This document shows positions 6,745 to 13,598 of a stretch of 25,538 nt of DNA, piece by piece; position 1 is the first letter of the stretch; each line of letters starts with the position of its first letter. The stretch is from CAZVEV01 sp964625865 (GTDB lineage Bacteria > Planctomycetota > Phycisphaerae > SM23-33), in assembly GCA_964625865.1 (NCBI GenBank), contig CAZVEV010000058.1:1-25538 (forward strand), given 5' to 3'. A program made the translations under genes and the position numbers. The notes beneath the pieces were generated by a model. That model was not told the DNA's origin. It was given only the letters and a program-made list of their open reading frames with translations, and did no database searches.

Positions 6745-7011
6745 TCACAGCGCATCCCCATCATAGTGCCTTTCGATCTCTACGCGGTGCTGGCCGCAGT
6801 TGGCGCACTGGACGCGGCGCCAGACGACGCGGTTGTACGGGCCGCCGTTGTCGTCAGTGCCGCTGAGGGGCCGCTGGCGGATGATGCGGAGGGTTCTTTT
6901 TCTGGTGCTGTGGCACTTCCGGCATCGTGTGTTGGTTACGTAGACCGGGATAGAGTCCTTGCTGCCCTTGGGGCGGCCGGGCTTGCGTTTGGTCATCGTG
7001 TTCTTCGTCAT
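6745..7011 (-). CDS. Small AT-hook and zinc-ribbon protein
   Basis: An 88-residue basic protein. Residues 8-17 (KRKPGRPKGS) match an AT-hook, a minor-groove DNA-binding motif. Two cysteine pairs, CRKC at about 30-33 and CANC at about 69-72, could form a zinc ribbon. It follows the large terminase gene by 10 nt and closes the cassette. In phage operons this spot often holds a small packaging or head-completion gene, but a DNA-binding or late-transcription role is equally possible. An alternative start is the second Met (MTKRKPGRP). No homolog is recognised. Confidence 0.65.
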   Translation of the reverse strand: MTKNTMTKRKPGRPKGSKDSIPVYVTNTRCRKCHSTRKRTLRIIRQRPLSGTDDNGGPYNRVVWRRVQCANCGQHRVEIERHYDGDAL

Positions 7012-7021
7012 CGTTTACTCC

Positions 7022-9253
7022 TTACAGATAACTCACTGTCTTGCGTTTTCGTTTGCGGGTCGTCTTCCTTCTCACCGCCGCGGGCCCCAGCGACACGCCC
7101 AGCGTGGACGCCGCGACCGCTGCGCCTACGAGGCAGTCCAGCCAGTGGTTGTCGGGCGCGCCGGGGCGGGGTTTCCACTCGTTGACCGTGCGACCGCGGC
7201 CCTCGGTACGGACCCAGTACTCCGAGGCGGCTACGTGGTCGGCGAACTGCCGGTGGTCGCCTGGGCGGCCGGGCAGCGACAGGCAGCCGCGGTCGCCGTG
7301 GGCCGTGGCCAGGCGGTCGTGGCAGAACGTCTTCCAGTAGTTCGTGTCCACGCGGACGTGGCGAAGCTCGCGCGTGCCGCGGACGTTTGGGATGTGCCAG
7401 TGGTGGCCAAAGACCTCGCCCTTTTTGCGGCGGTACTCGGCCATCGGCTTGTGCGCGGCGCCTATACCGACGCCCTTGGAAGGCATCATCGCACCGCCGA
7501 CGCGGCGGCAGGCGTCGTAGACGACCGTGGGCATGTAGCCGGCGTCCACGAGGCATCGCTCGATGCGCAGGACAGCCCCGTCGTCGCGCCGCCACTCGCG
7601 AGCGAGATAGTCACCGCAAAGGGCGACCAGCCCGGCGGTGATGGCGCCCTCGCGCCCTGTGCCCGGCGCGGCGTGGCGGAGAGAGTGTCTGGCGTCGCGG
7701 AGGGTGTATACGGCTCGCTTCTGGTCAGGGTAGGCCCCGTAGTCCACCACACAGCCGGTGAAGTCCTCCTGCCAGGCGCAAACGCACCAGTAGAGCAGCT
7801 TGTCATGCACATCGACGAACATCGTCATGTGCGTACAGGCGGTGGGCACGTGCCCGCAGGGCCGCCCGGAAGCCTTGGCGATCACTTCGTCGGGTGTCAA
7901 GGCCTCGCGAGCGGCATCCTCGGCCACCGGCTCGTTCTGGTACTCGGCGAGAAATGCCGCTTCGTCGCGGAGTTTCAGGTTCATGGCGTGCTGGAGGGCC
8001 GAGAGTTCCTTGGCGCTGTCGTAGCGCTCGGGCCAGGCGACGCGGGCGCCGGCGTCCATCGCTTCGCGGTGCTTGCGGTAGTACTCGGTGGCCTCGCGGC
8101 CGCCGTGGCCCATGCGGAGGCTGTCGGCACGTTCCTGGGCGTAACGGTCCCAGAGCTTCGTGTCCGTTGGGAACTCGTAGACGAGCTTCGTGCACTCGCC
8201 TTGCCACTCCGGGTTCTTCTCACGGTCGAGTACTTGGTCGGCCAGGTCGTCATGGTAGATCTTCGTGCAGGTCAGGACCGCCGAGATGGACTCGCCGGGG
8301 CCGGCCATGCAGAGCACGTCCCCGTTGAGCAGTTGGAGGCGGAACTGGGTCTGCGACGGTGACCGAGCCGACTGGCGGGTCTGCGGGTCGTCAAGCAGTA
8401 CCAGCGAGGGGCGGATGACCTGCCCATCCATCCGCGTGTGCTGCTGACCGCGGATGTTCGAGTCGAGGCTGGTCACTGTGATTATCGAGCCGGACGCCGT
8501 GGCGCCTTCGACGGTGGGGAAGACGAGCTTGTCCGTCGCCCAGGTGCAGTAGGTGGGCCGACCGTCGATGTGCTGGCCCATCTGCCGGCGGGCGTTGTTC
8601 TCCAAGCAGCGGAGGGGATAGACGGCGGCGGGGAAGTCCTCCAGCAGTAGCGGGTTCTCCAGGATCGCCTTGCGGATCGGCGAGAGCAGTTCGACGGCGC
8701 GGTCCTGCGAGCCGCCGATAAGGCAGACGAAGGGCCGATAGCCCGCCAAGACCGCCCAGAGGGCCGACAGCCGCGCGAGGGTCGTCTTGCCCGAGCCGCG
8801 GGGCATGGCGAAGGCGAAGAGCCCGCCTTCCTTCACGGCCCGCTCGATCTGCCCGATCACACGTAGATGGTCGGCCGACCACCCACGGTACAAGGCGCTG
8901 GCGAAGTAGGTCTCGCAGAAGAAGCGGAAGTCCTCGCAGGCCCTCGCCCGGCGGTCGGGGTCGGCCACTTCGGGGATCGGGCCGATGTTCTGGCGGCGGT
9001 ACGTCTCGGCGTTCTTGCGGGCCAGGTCCGCGGCGCGGGCGTCCGGCTTCGGCTCCGGTGGCCGGTCGGCTTCCTCGGCAAGCCAGCGGACGTACTCCGG
9101 CAGCCGGATATGGCGCCCGTCATGCCAGCGCCGCCCGGCGCGGTTCATCTGCCGGTCGAGCTGGGCGCGCGTGAGCACCGAGCCCTGTGGCGTGGAGTTG
9201 ACGAGTTGCACCAACTCATTGCGCTGCAGCTTGTTCGGGTCAAGTGCCGCCAT
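7022..9253 (-). CDS. Phage terminase large subunit, GpA-like
   Basis: A 743-residue predicted DNA-packaging motor. The ATPase domain has Walker A PRGSGKT at about 151-157 and Walker B LVLLDD at about 284-289. The C-terminal nuclease part supplies conserved acids in MFVDVHDK (about 477), CLVDAGYM (Asp near 570) and DNHWLDCLVG (Asp near 705), the last resembling the C-terminal motif of lambda GpA-type terminases. A basic tail (RRKTTRKRKRK) ends the protein. The start at 9253 has GGGAGGA just upstream and overlaps the HTH gene by 14 nt. The frame is intact and all motifs are present, which suggests recent function even though portal, capsid and tail genes are absent from the element. Confidence 0.85.
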   Translation of the reverse strand: MAALDPNKLQRNELVQLVNSTPQGSVLTRAQLDRQMNRAGRRWHDGRHIRLPEYVRWLAEEADRPPEPKPDARAADLARKNAETYRRQNIGPIPEVADPDRRARACEDFRFFCETYFASALYRGWSADHLRVIGQIERAVKEGGLFAFAMPRGSGKTTLARLSALWAVLAGYRPFVCLIGGSQDRAVELLSPIRKAILENPLLLEDFPAAVYPLRCLENNARRQMGQHIDGRPTYCTWATDKLVFPTVEGATASGSIITVTSLDSNIRGQQHTRMDGQVIRPSLVLLDDPQTRQSARSPSQTQFRLQLLNGDVLCMAGPGESISAVLTCTKIYHDDLADQVLDREKNPEWQGECTKLVYEFPTDTKLWDRYAQERADSLRMGHGGREATEYYRKHREAMDAGARVAWPERYDSAKELSALQHAMNLKLRDEAAFLAEYQNEPVAEDAAREALTPDEVIAKASGRPCGHVPTACTHMTMFVDVHDKLLYWCVCAWQEDFTGCVVDYGAYPDQKRAVYTLRDARHSLRHAAPGTGREGAITAGLVALCGDYLAREWRRDDGAVLRIERCLVDAGYMPTVVYDACRRVGGAMMPSKGVGIGAAHKPMAEYRRKKGEVFGHHWHIPNVRGTRELRHVRVDTNYWKTFCHDRLATAHGDRGCLSLPGRPGDHRQFADHVAASEYWVRTEGRGRTVNEWKPRPGAPDNHWLDCLVGAAVAASTLGVSLGPAAVRRKTTRKRKRKTVSYL

Positions 9254-9431
9254 CGGTCCTCCCGGCGTCCTCGGTGTTCAGCCATGCGGCATAGACGACA
9301 AGGTCGATCCGCTTGTCCTTCCGCACGGGCAGGCCTCGTCCGATGTGCGCGCGGATGGCCTTGGCCGGCACGCGGAGCAGCTTCGCCGCGTCCGTGACGG
9401 ACAGCGACCGGATGTCCAGTTCGCCGCTCAT
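9240..9431 (-). CDS. Small HTH protein, candidate small terminase subunit (Nu1-like)
   Basis: A 63-residue protein with a MerR/excisionase-type winged helix: SVTDAAKLLRVPAKAIRAHI, then GLPVRKDKRIDLVVYAAWL. That layout (helix-turn-helix, GLPV turn, wing, then a helix with Tyr and Trp) resembles the N-terminal DNA-binding domain of lambda gpNu1, and the gene sits directly before a GpA-like large terminase. I therefore favour a minimal small terminase that marks the packaging site; an excisionase is the main alternative, but its position far from the integrase speaks against that. It lacks the gpNu1 C-terminal part that contacts gpA. The start overlaps the radical SAM stop by 4 nt (ATGA). Confidence 0.65.
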   Translation of the reverse strand: MSGELDIRSLSVTDAAKLLRVPAKAIRAHIGRGLPVRKDKRIDLVVYAAWLNTEDAGRTDGGT

Positions 9432-10822
9432 ACGCGCACCGCCTCCGGCCAGGGGCGCTCGGCGCGCTTGCGGGCGACGGTGTCGGCTTTCTGGAGCTTC
9501 TCGGCTGTGGCGTAGGTTCGCAGATACCGCGTGGGCAGATCGTCCCAGGTGTAGGCGCCGAAGAGCCGGTCGATATCGACGTGCCGCTCCAGAATCGCCG
9601 CCCTGTGCCGGACCGAGGCGTTGCGGAACCTCGAACTCGACGCCAGCCGGGCAATGACCTCGGAGTCGTCTTCCGTGCCACGCAGGACCAGCGCGTCAAG
9701 GACCACCGTCGGCAGGCTCTCGGTGCCGTGCGACTCGGCCGACCAGAAACGGTTGCCCCGGAAAAAGACGCTCCGGTATTCGCCGTGCTTGCCCCGGCTG
9801 AGCGCTTTGCCGATCTGGTCGCGGTAGTTGCGATAGCTCATCGGCCAGCAGGCGCAGGGCGTGGCGGGCATGGCTCGGAACGGCGTCGAATGGAGTTGTA
9901 TGCCCCACTGCGGATCTACCTTGTCGAAAGGCGCGTCGGCGGTGGCCATGTCCTCGACGAACTCGAACCAATCGTCCTCGGTCTCGGTCGGGTAGCCGAC
10001 GATGTTGTATATCTTCATCCGGGCCGTCTTGGCGCTGCTGTTGGCCACACCGCGGAAAAATGCCTGGAGCATGTCGCGTGTGATCGGCTTGTTGACCATC
10101 CGCCGCAGGCGTTCGGAGAAGCCGTCCAGGCCGACGATTCGGAACTTCGGCAGGCCCCAGGTGTCGGGCCGCTCCAGGTCGAGCTCGAAGATCGTCTTCT
10201 CGGCCGAGCCGCCCCAGAGGGCATCGCCGGCCCCGGCCTGATTCTGCATTCCGCCGATGTGCCTACGGTGCCAGGTGTACCCGCAGAACATGCACTTGCG
10301 CTGACAGCCACTGGCGGCTTCGCGCCAGGTCTTGCCGTTGGCCAAGTCGATCTGGTGCGGATACAGCTTCCGGCCGGCGTCGATCAGGTAGGTCTTGTCG
10401 ATGTCGAACTCGGCCCCGTAGACCACAGACGGGTGCTCGTGTTTCTCGCCGGCCAGGGCGGCCTTGACCAGCGGCACGACGTAGTCTTCCGACCGGCCCA
10501 GGCAGAACACGTCCACCCACCGCAGGAACGGCCGGACGTTCAGCAGCCCGGCCCCGCCAGCGATGACCGTGCCGCGGGCCTTCCACCGCAGCCGCTCGGC
10601 GACGAAGGGATGCCAGTCACAGCCGGACGTGATCGACACGAGCACGACCTTGTACCGGCCGACCGTCGCGGCCGAGCAGTAATCGACCTCGATGCCGGCA
10701 TGGCGCAGAGCATGGCAGACGAGTTCCAGGCCCGGCCAGGCACGGGTGTTGTACGATTCGACCTTGTACGCCGGCTTGGCGTAGCGGCCCTGAACATAGA
10801 CGGCGACTTCGGCAGTGCTCAT
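9428..10822 (-). CDS. Radical SAM enzyme with N-terminal B12-binding-like fold
   Basis: A 464-residue protein with the radical SAM cluster motif C173-x3-C177-x2-C180 (SGCQRKCMFCGY), which binds a 4Fe-4S cluster and S-adenosylmethionine. Before it, residues 1-150 have the alternating strand-helix pattern of a cobalamin-binding-like Rossmann domain (GLELVCHALRHAGIEV, VVLVSITS, VIAGGAGLLNV), without the DxHxxG cobalamin ligand motif. KIYNIVGYPTET near 270 fits the later strands of the radical SAM barrel. It is not QueE-like in length. GAGGAG precedes the ATG inside the upstream gene's last codons, and the stop overlaps the HTH start. Substrate unknown; by context a nucleic-acid or protein modification linked to packaging is a hypothesis only. 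Confidence 0.8.
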   Translation of the reverse strand: MSTAEVAVYVQGRYAKPAYKVESYNTRAWPGLELVCHALRHAGIEVDYCSAATVGRYKVVLVSITSGCDWHPFVAERLRWKARGTVIAGGAGLLNVRPFLRWVDVFCLGRSEDYVVPLVKAALAGEKHEHPSVVYGAEFDIDKTYLIDAGRKLYPHQIDLANGKTWREAASGCQRKCMFCGYTWHRRHIGGMQNQAGAGDALWGGSAEKTIFELDLERPDTWGLPKFRIVGLDGFSERLRRMVNKPITRDMLQAFFRGVANSSAKTARMKIYNIVGYPTETEDDWFEFVEDMATADAPFDKVDPQWGIQLHSTPFRAMPATPCACWPMSYRNYRDQIGKALSRGKHGEYRSVFFRGNRFWSAESHGTESLPTVVLDALVLRGTEDDSEVIARLASSSRFRNASVRHRAAILERHVDIDRLFGAYTWDDLPTRYLRTYATAEKLQKADTVARKRAERPWPEAVRV

Positions 10823-10826
10823 GGGG

Positions 10827-11009
10827 TTAGCTCCTCGGAAACTCGTGCCCGCACTTCGGGCAGTGGATGGTGTCTTCGGGGTCGTCCGGCCCGGGCGCGT
10901 CGCCCAGGTCCGTGTCGTACTCGCCGAGGTGCTCGGCCAGTTCCTTGTCCGTGAAGCCGATCAGCTTCAGGTCGAAGGGGTTTGCCTGCGAAACGGATCT
11001 GCCACTCAT
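10827..11009 (-). pseudogene. ParB-like protein C-terminal remnant with CxxC
   Basis: About 60 residues. The stretch PFDLKLIGFTDKELAEHL resembles the region just after the catalytic core in phage ParB-like nuclease-domain proteins, where a similar FDL-xx-GF-xxxEL pattern recurs. It ends in an acidic linker and CPKCGHEF, half of a zinc ribbon. The conserved N-terminal ParB motifs are absent and the host beta-helix gene ends only 25-40 nt upstream, so this is probably the 3' end of a longer gene. A GTG at 11024 would add five residues; neither start has a convincing ribosome site. It may still be expressed as a small protein, since the radical SAM gene follows after 4 nt with its ribosome site inside this frame. 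Confidence 0.5.
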
Positions 11010-11049
11010 TCGGCATGCACACACGTCCCGCGCTCTACTCTCTGCACTC

Positions 11050-13368
11050 TCAGGGCGACCGTGTTGCTCTCAGCGCCCAGACAGCACCCTTGACGGTGAT
11101 GTTCGGCTTCACCGAATCGATGCGCCAGTAGTATGTGCGCCCGGCTTCGAGCGTGCCCGGGCGGAGCGTGCTGGTCGTCTGGTTTCCCTTGAACGGCGGC
11201 GAGGACTTCGTCGCGTCGGCCACCGCGCGCTCGGCCTTGCCGAAGTACACGTCGTATGACACGGCCCGGTATCCGCCCAGCCAGGCCAGTTGAAGGTCGT
11301 CTGCGGCCACCGTGGCTTCGTGCGGCGGGACGGGCATGGAGGCCTGAGGCGCCTGATAGCCGGGAATCCAGTAGTCCGCGGCCCCGCGCTCATAGGCGCC
11401 CACGTCCGGGGCCTTGCCCACCACCCTGTGCGTGATCCCCTCGATCACGCGCCCGCCGTCGACCAGTGGCGACCCCGCCTTCGGACGAAAGTCGCGTCCG
11501 GCGGGGCTGACCAGCGGCGGTTCGGGCTTGCGGAAGGTCAGCGTCCTGGGGTCGGTCAGGGCGGCCCCGTCCGAGCCGAGGTTGTGCGACAGGTCCCCCG
11601 CCGGGGCGGTGATCTTCTTGGCCCGCCGCACCTCGTGATGCATCTGGCCGGTCACGATGGGCGCATAGTTGTTCCACGCCTTTGAGTTGGCGTTCTGCGT
11701 CTTGAGCAGGTGGGCATGCTGGCCCGGTGACCATTCCTTGAACGGCGTCGGCGACGACCAGAGGATCAGGTCCAGCGTGTCGTTGTTGATGCACGTGTTG
11801 TTGTACGCCCGGTTGCGGTCGCCCTTGATCATGATCCCCTTTTCCCTGCACCGCCACGCCACGTTGTGGTGGATCAGCAGGTCCCGCGTCAGGTCGTCCC
11901 CGCGGATGCCGGTCCCCCCCCACCGAAACGCCAGGTGGTCGTGCACCCAGTTGTAGCGGATAATCGTGCCCGCCAGCCGCCGGCCGCTGCACTGGATCAG
12001 CCCGCCGTCGCTCTGGACGAATCCGGCATGGTGGACGTAGTTGTACTCGCAGATCGACCCGCCGCCGTGCGGCAGGACCACGCCCTCGGAGGCCCCCACG
12101 TGGTGGACGGTGTTGCGGCGGAACACGCACTGCTTGGCGCTGCCCATGAGCACGCCCGCGCCGTTGACGGTCACGCCGTTGCCCAGCCCGCGCCAGTCCA
12201 CGTCGTGGATGAGGCAGTTCTCGATCGTGTGCTCGCTGCCGCTGACGGTGAGCCCCGGGGCCTCGCTGAAGGCGATGCGACAGTTCCGCACCACGTGTCG
12301 CTTGCCGTCGATCATCGTCGGCGCCAGCGTGCGCTGCCCGCCGAGGAACGTCATGTTGAGGCGGACGATCTTCCTGGCCGCGGAGGCCGGCACCGCGTTC
12401 AGCGGGGTTACCGGCGTACAGTAGGTCGGGTAGTCCAGGCGGCAGTTCTCGATCGTGCAGTCGGCGCAGTTGCTGAGCATGACCGTCGCGGCGAACAGAC
12501 GCACGCCATCGAGGCGGACGTGGTTCTTGCGGTCGGCGACGAGGCCGTAGTGGCGCACCTTGCCCTCGACGCGCCGCCCGGTCGGATTGCGTCCGTCGCG
12601 GGGCCAGAGGTACAGCATCGAGCCCTTGCGGTCGTAGAACCACTCGCCGGGTGAGTCCAGGGCCTCCAGTTTGCCCATCAGGAAGTACTTGTCGAAGCCG
12701 GGCCAGGTGCGCTTCCTCTGTGTCTGTTTGGATTCGTGTCGCGTGCCCATGGTCTTGGCGTAGTCGAACGACGTTCCGCCGGCGGTGTGGTTTCGAACGG
12801 GCCTGAGAAACGTCTGCCACGACCCCACGTTCAGTACGCCCAGGGCGCCGGCCCAGTCGACGCCCGTCCGGGCCAGTTCCGGATCCACCATCTTGCCGTA
12901 CTCGCTGCCCGCCGCCGACTCGCGCCACGTGCCCTGGTCCCATCGCTTGTCCAGCGGCTGATTCGGCCAGCGGGCCTCGACCATCATCGCGCCGTCGACG
13001 AACACCTGCCCCACCACCTTCGCAACCTTGACCTTGTAGATCTTCCCCTTGTGGACCGACCACGCGCCGACGATCGGCTCGGTCCCGCTGATCGTAACGG
13101 CCTGCCCCGCCGCGGCGACAAACCGCACGGCCTTGCCCTTCGCCCCCGAGGCCTTGACCGTGACGGTCTCGCGGTAGACCCCGCCCCGGATGCGACACAC
13201 GTCGCCCGCCTTCATCACGTCGGCGGCCTTCTGGATCGTCCGGAACGGCCGGGCCGGCGAGCCGGGACCGCTGTCGTCGCCTGTCGGCGCCACGACATAC
13301 TCAGCCGCCCCGGCCGAACCGAGGGCTACTGTTGTGATCGCAAGGGCCCTGACCCACGTCATCATCAC
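11050..13368 (-). CDS. Secreted right-handed beta-helix protein with FN3-like C-terminus
   Basis: A 772-residue exported protein. Signal peptide 1-21 (RALAITTVALGSAGA) is followed by the common opening of planctomycete beta-helix proteins: YVVAPTGDDSGPGSP, then FRTIQKAADVMKAGDVCRI and GGVYRETV. From about 270 to 560 there are parallel beta-helix coils rich in N, V and short CxIxN units (CTIENCRLDYPTYC, HTIENCLIHDVDW, CVFRRNTVHHVG), typical of pectate lyase or glycosidase folds. The last 90 residues form an FN3-like module (YDVYFG, GRTYYWRIDSV). The likely role is polysaccharide binding or cleavage outside the cytosol; no catalytic residues can be assigned. It is divergent from the ABC sugar importer and its C-terminus abuts the element. 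Confidence 0.83.
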   Translation of the reverse strand: MMMTWVRALAITTVALGSAGAAEYVVAPTGDDSGPGSPARPFRTIQKAADVMKAGDVCRIRGGVYRETVTVKASGAKGKAVRFVAAAGQAVTISGTEPIVGAWSVHKGKIYKVKVAKVVGQVFVDGAMMVEARWPNQPLDKRWDQGTWRESAAGSEYGKMVDPELARTGVDWAGALGVLNVGSWQTFLRPVRNHTAGGTSFDYAKTMGTRHESKQTQRKRTWPGFDKYFLMGKLEALDSPGEWFYDRKGSMLYLWPRDGRNPTGRRVEGKVRHYGLVADRKNHVRLDGVRLFAATVMLSNCADCTIENCRLDYPTYCTPVTPLNAVPASAARKIVRLNMTFLGGQRTLAPTMIDGKRHVVRNCRIAFSEAPGLTVSGSEHTIENCLIHDVDWRGLGNGVTVNGAGVLMGSAKQCVFRRNTVHHVGASEGVVLPHGGGSICEYNYVHHAGFVQSDGGLIQCSGRRLAGTIIRYNWVHDHLAFRWGGTGIRGDDLTRDLLIHHNVAWRCREKGIMIKGDRNRAYNNTCINNDTLDLILWSSPTPFKEWSPGQHAHLLKTQNANSKAWNNYAPIVTGQMHHEVRRAKKITAPAGDLSHNLGSDGAALTDPRTLTFRKPEPPLVSPAGRDFRPKAGSPLVDGGRVIEGITHRVVGKAPDVGAYERGAADYWIPGYQAPQASMPVPPHEATVAADDLQLAWLGGYRAVSYDVYFGKAERAVADATKSSPPFKGNQTTSTLRPGTLEAGRTYYWRIDSVKPNITVKGAVWALRATRSP

Positions 13369-13598
13369 ACCAACTCCATTCCACCCCTGTCGTGGCGGTC
13401 TGTTCGGACCGCGGCGGGCATCTCGTGGGGGGCAATAGACTGTTTAACCCCTCCCGCGTCAAGTGAGGGCCTCGGCGTGGGGCTCGACAAACGGGCCCCC
13501 GGCGTGTAAACAAGGCTATTGAACGCGGTCAGATCAACCACAGTCACCCGCCTCGTGCCGCCAGATCGGCCGGGCCAGACGGTGATGAGGACACGTGG
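13369..13598. promoter_or_regulatory. Divergent intergenic region of the carbohydrate locus
   Basis: The 230 nt between the beta-helix gene and the ABC operon must hold both promoters. I see a short inverted repeat, CGGTC and GACCG around 13397-13412, but no promoter pair good enough to name. The ribosome site GAGGA lies 7 nt before the binding-protein ATG. Confidence 0.4.

Larger units (their letters stand above)
4144..11030. mobile_element. Decayed integrative element in tRNA-Leu with terminase/radical SAM cassette
   Basis: The left end is in or just after the tRNA-Leu 3' half, with a tyrosine integrase adjacent and facing it, the standard arrangement for tRNA-targeting phages and islands. 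Inside are a primase/helicase remnant, an opposite-strand fragment and a packed minus-strand cassette with phage packaging genes. The right end is placed between the last element-like gene (10827-11024) and the host beta-helix gene (stop at 11050); I find no copy of the tRNA 3' end there. No portal, capsid, tail, lysis or repressor genes are present. It reads as a prophage remnant or degenerate satellite. The right boundary is inferred from gene content only. Confidence 0.7.

Noticed and set aside
9428..10822. Radical SAM protein as QueE for 7-deazaguanine DNA modification
   Set aside because: It is about twice the QueE length, has a B12-like N-terminal domain, and no other preQ0 pathway gene is nearby.
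10990..11060. Possible attR copy of the tRNA-Leu 3' end
   Set aside because: Only weak matches such as ATTCGGCA were seen against CTCCGGCA; no stretch long enough to be a real att repeat.
11390..13198. Second long minus-strand frame within the beta-helix gene
   Set aside because: Out-of-frame shadow rich in Arg, Gly and Pro; the signal peptide, beta-helix coils and FN3-like module are all in the other frame.
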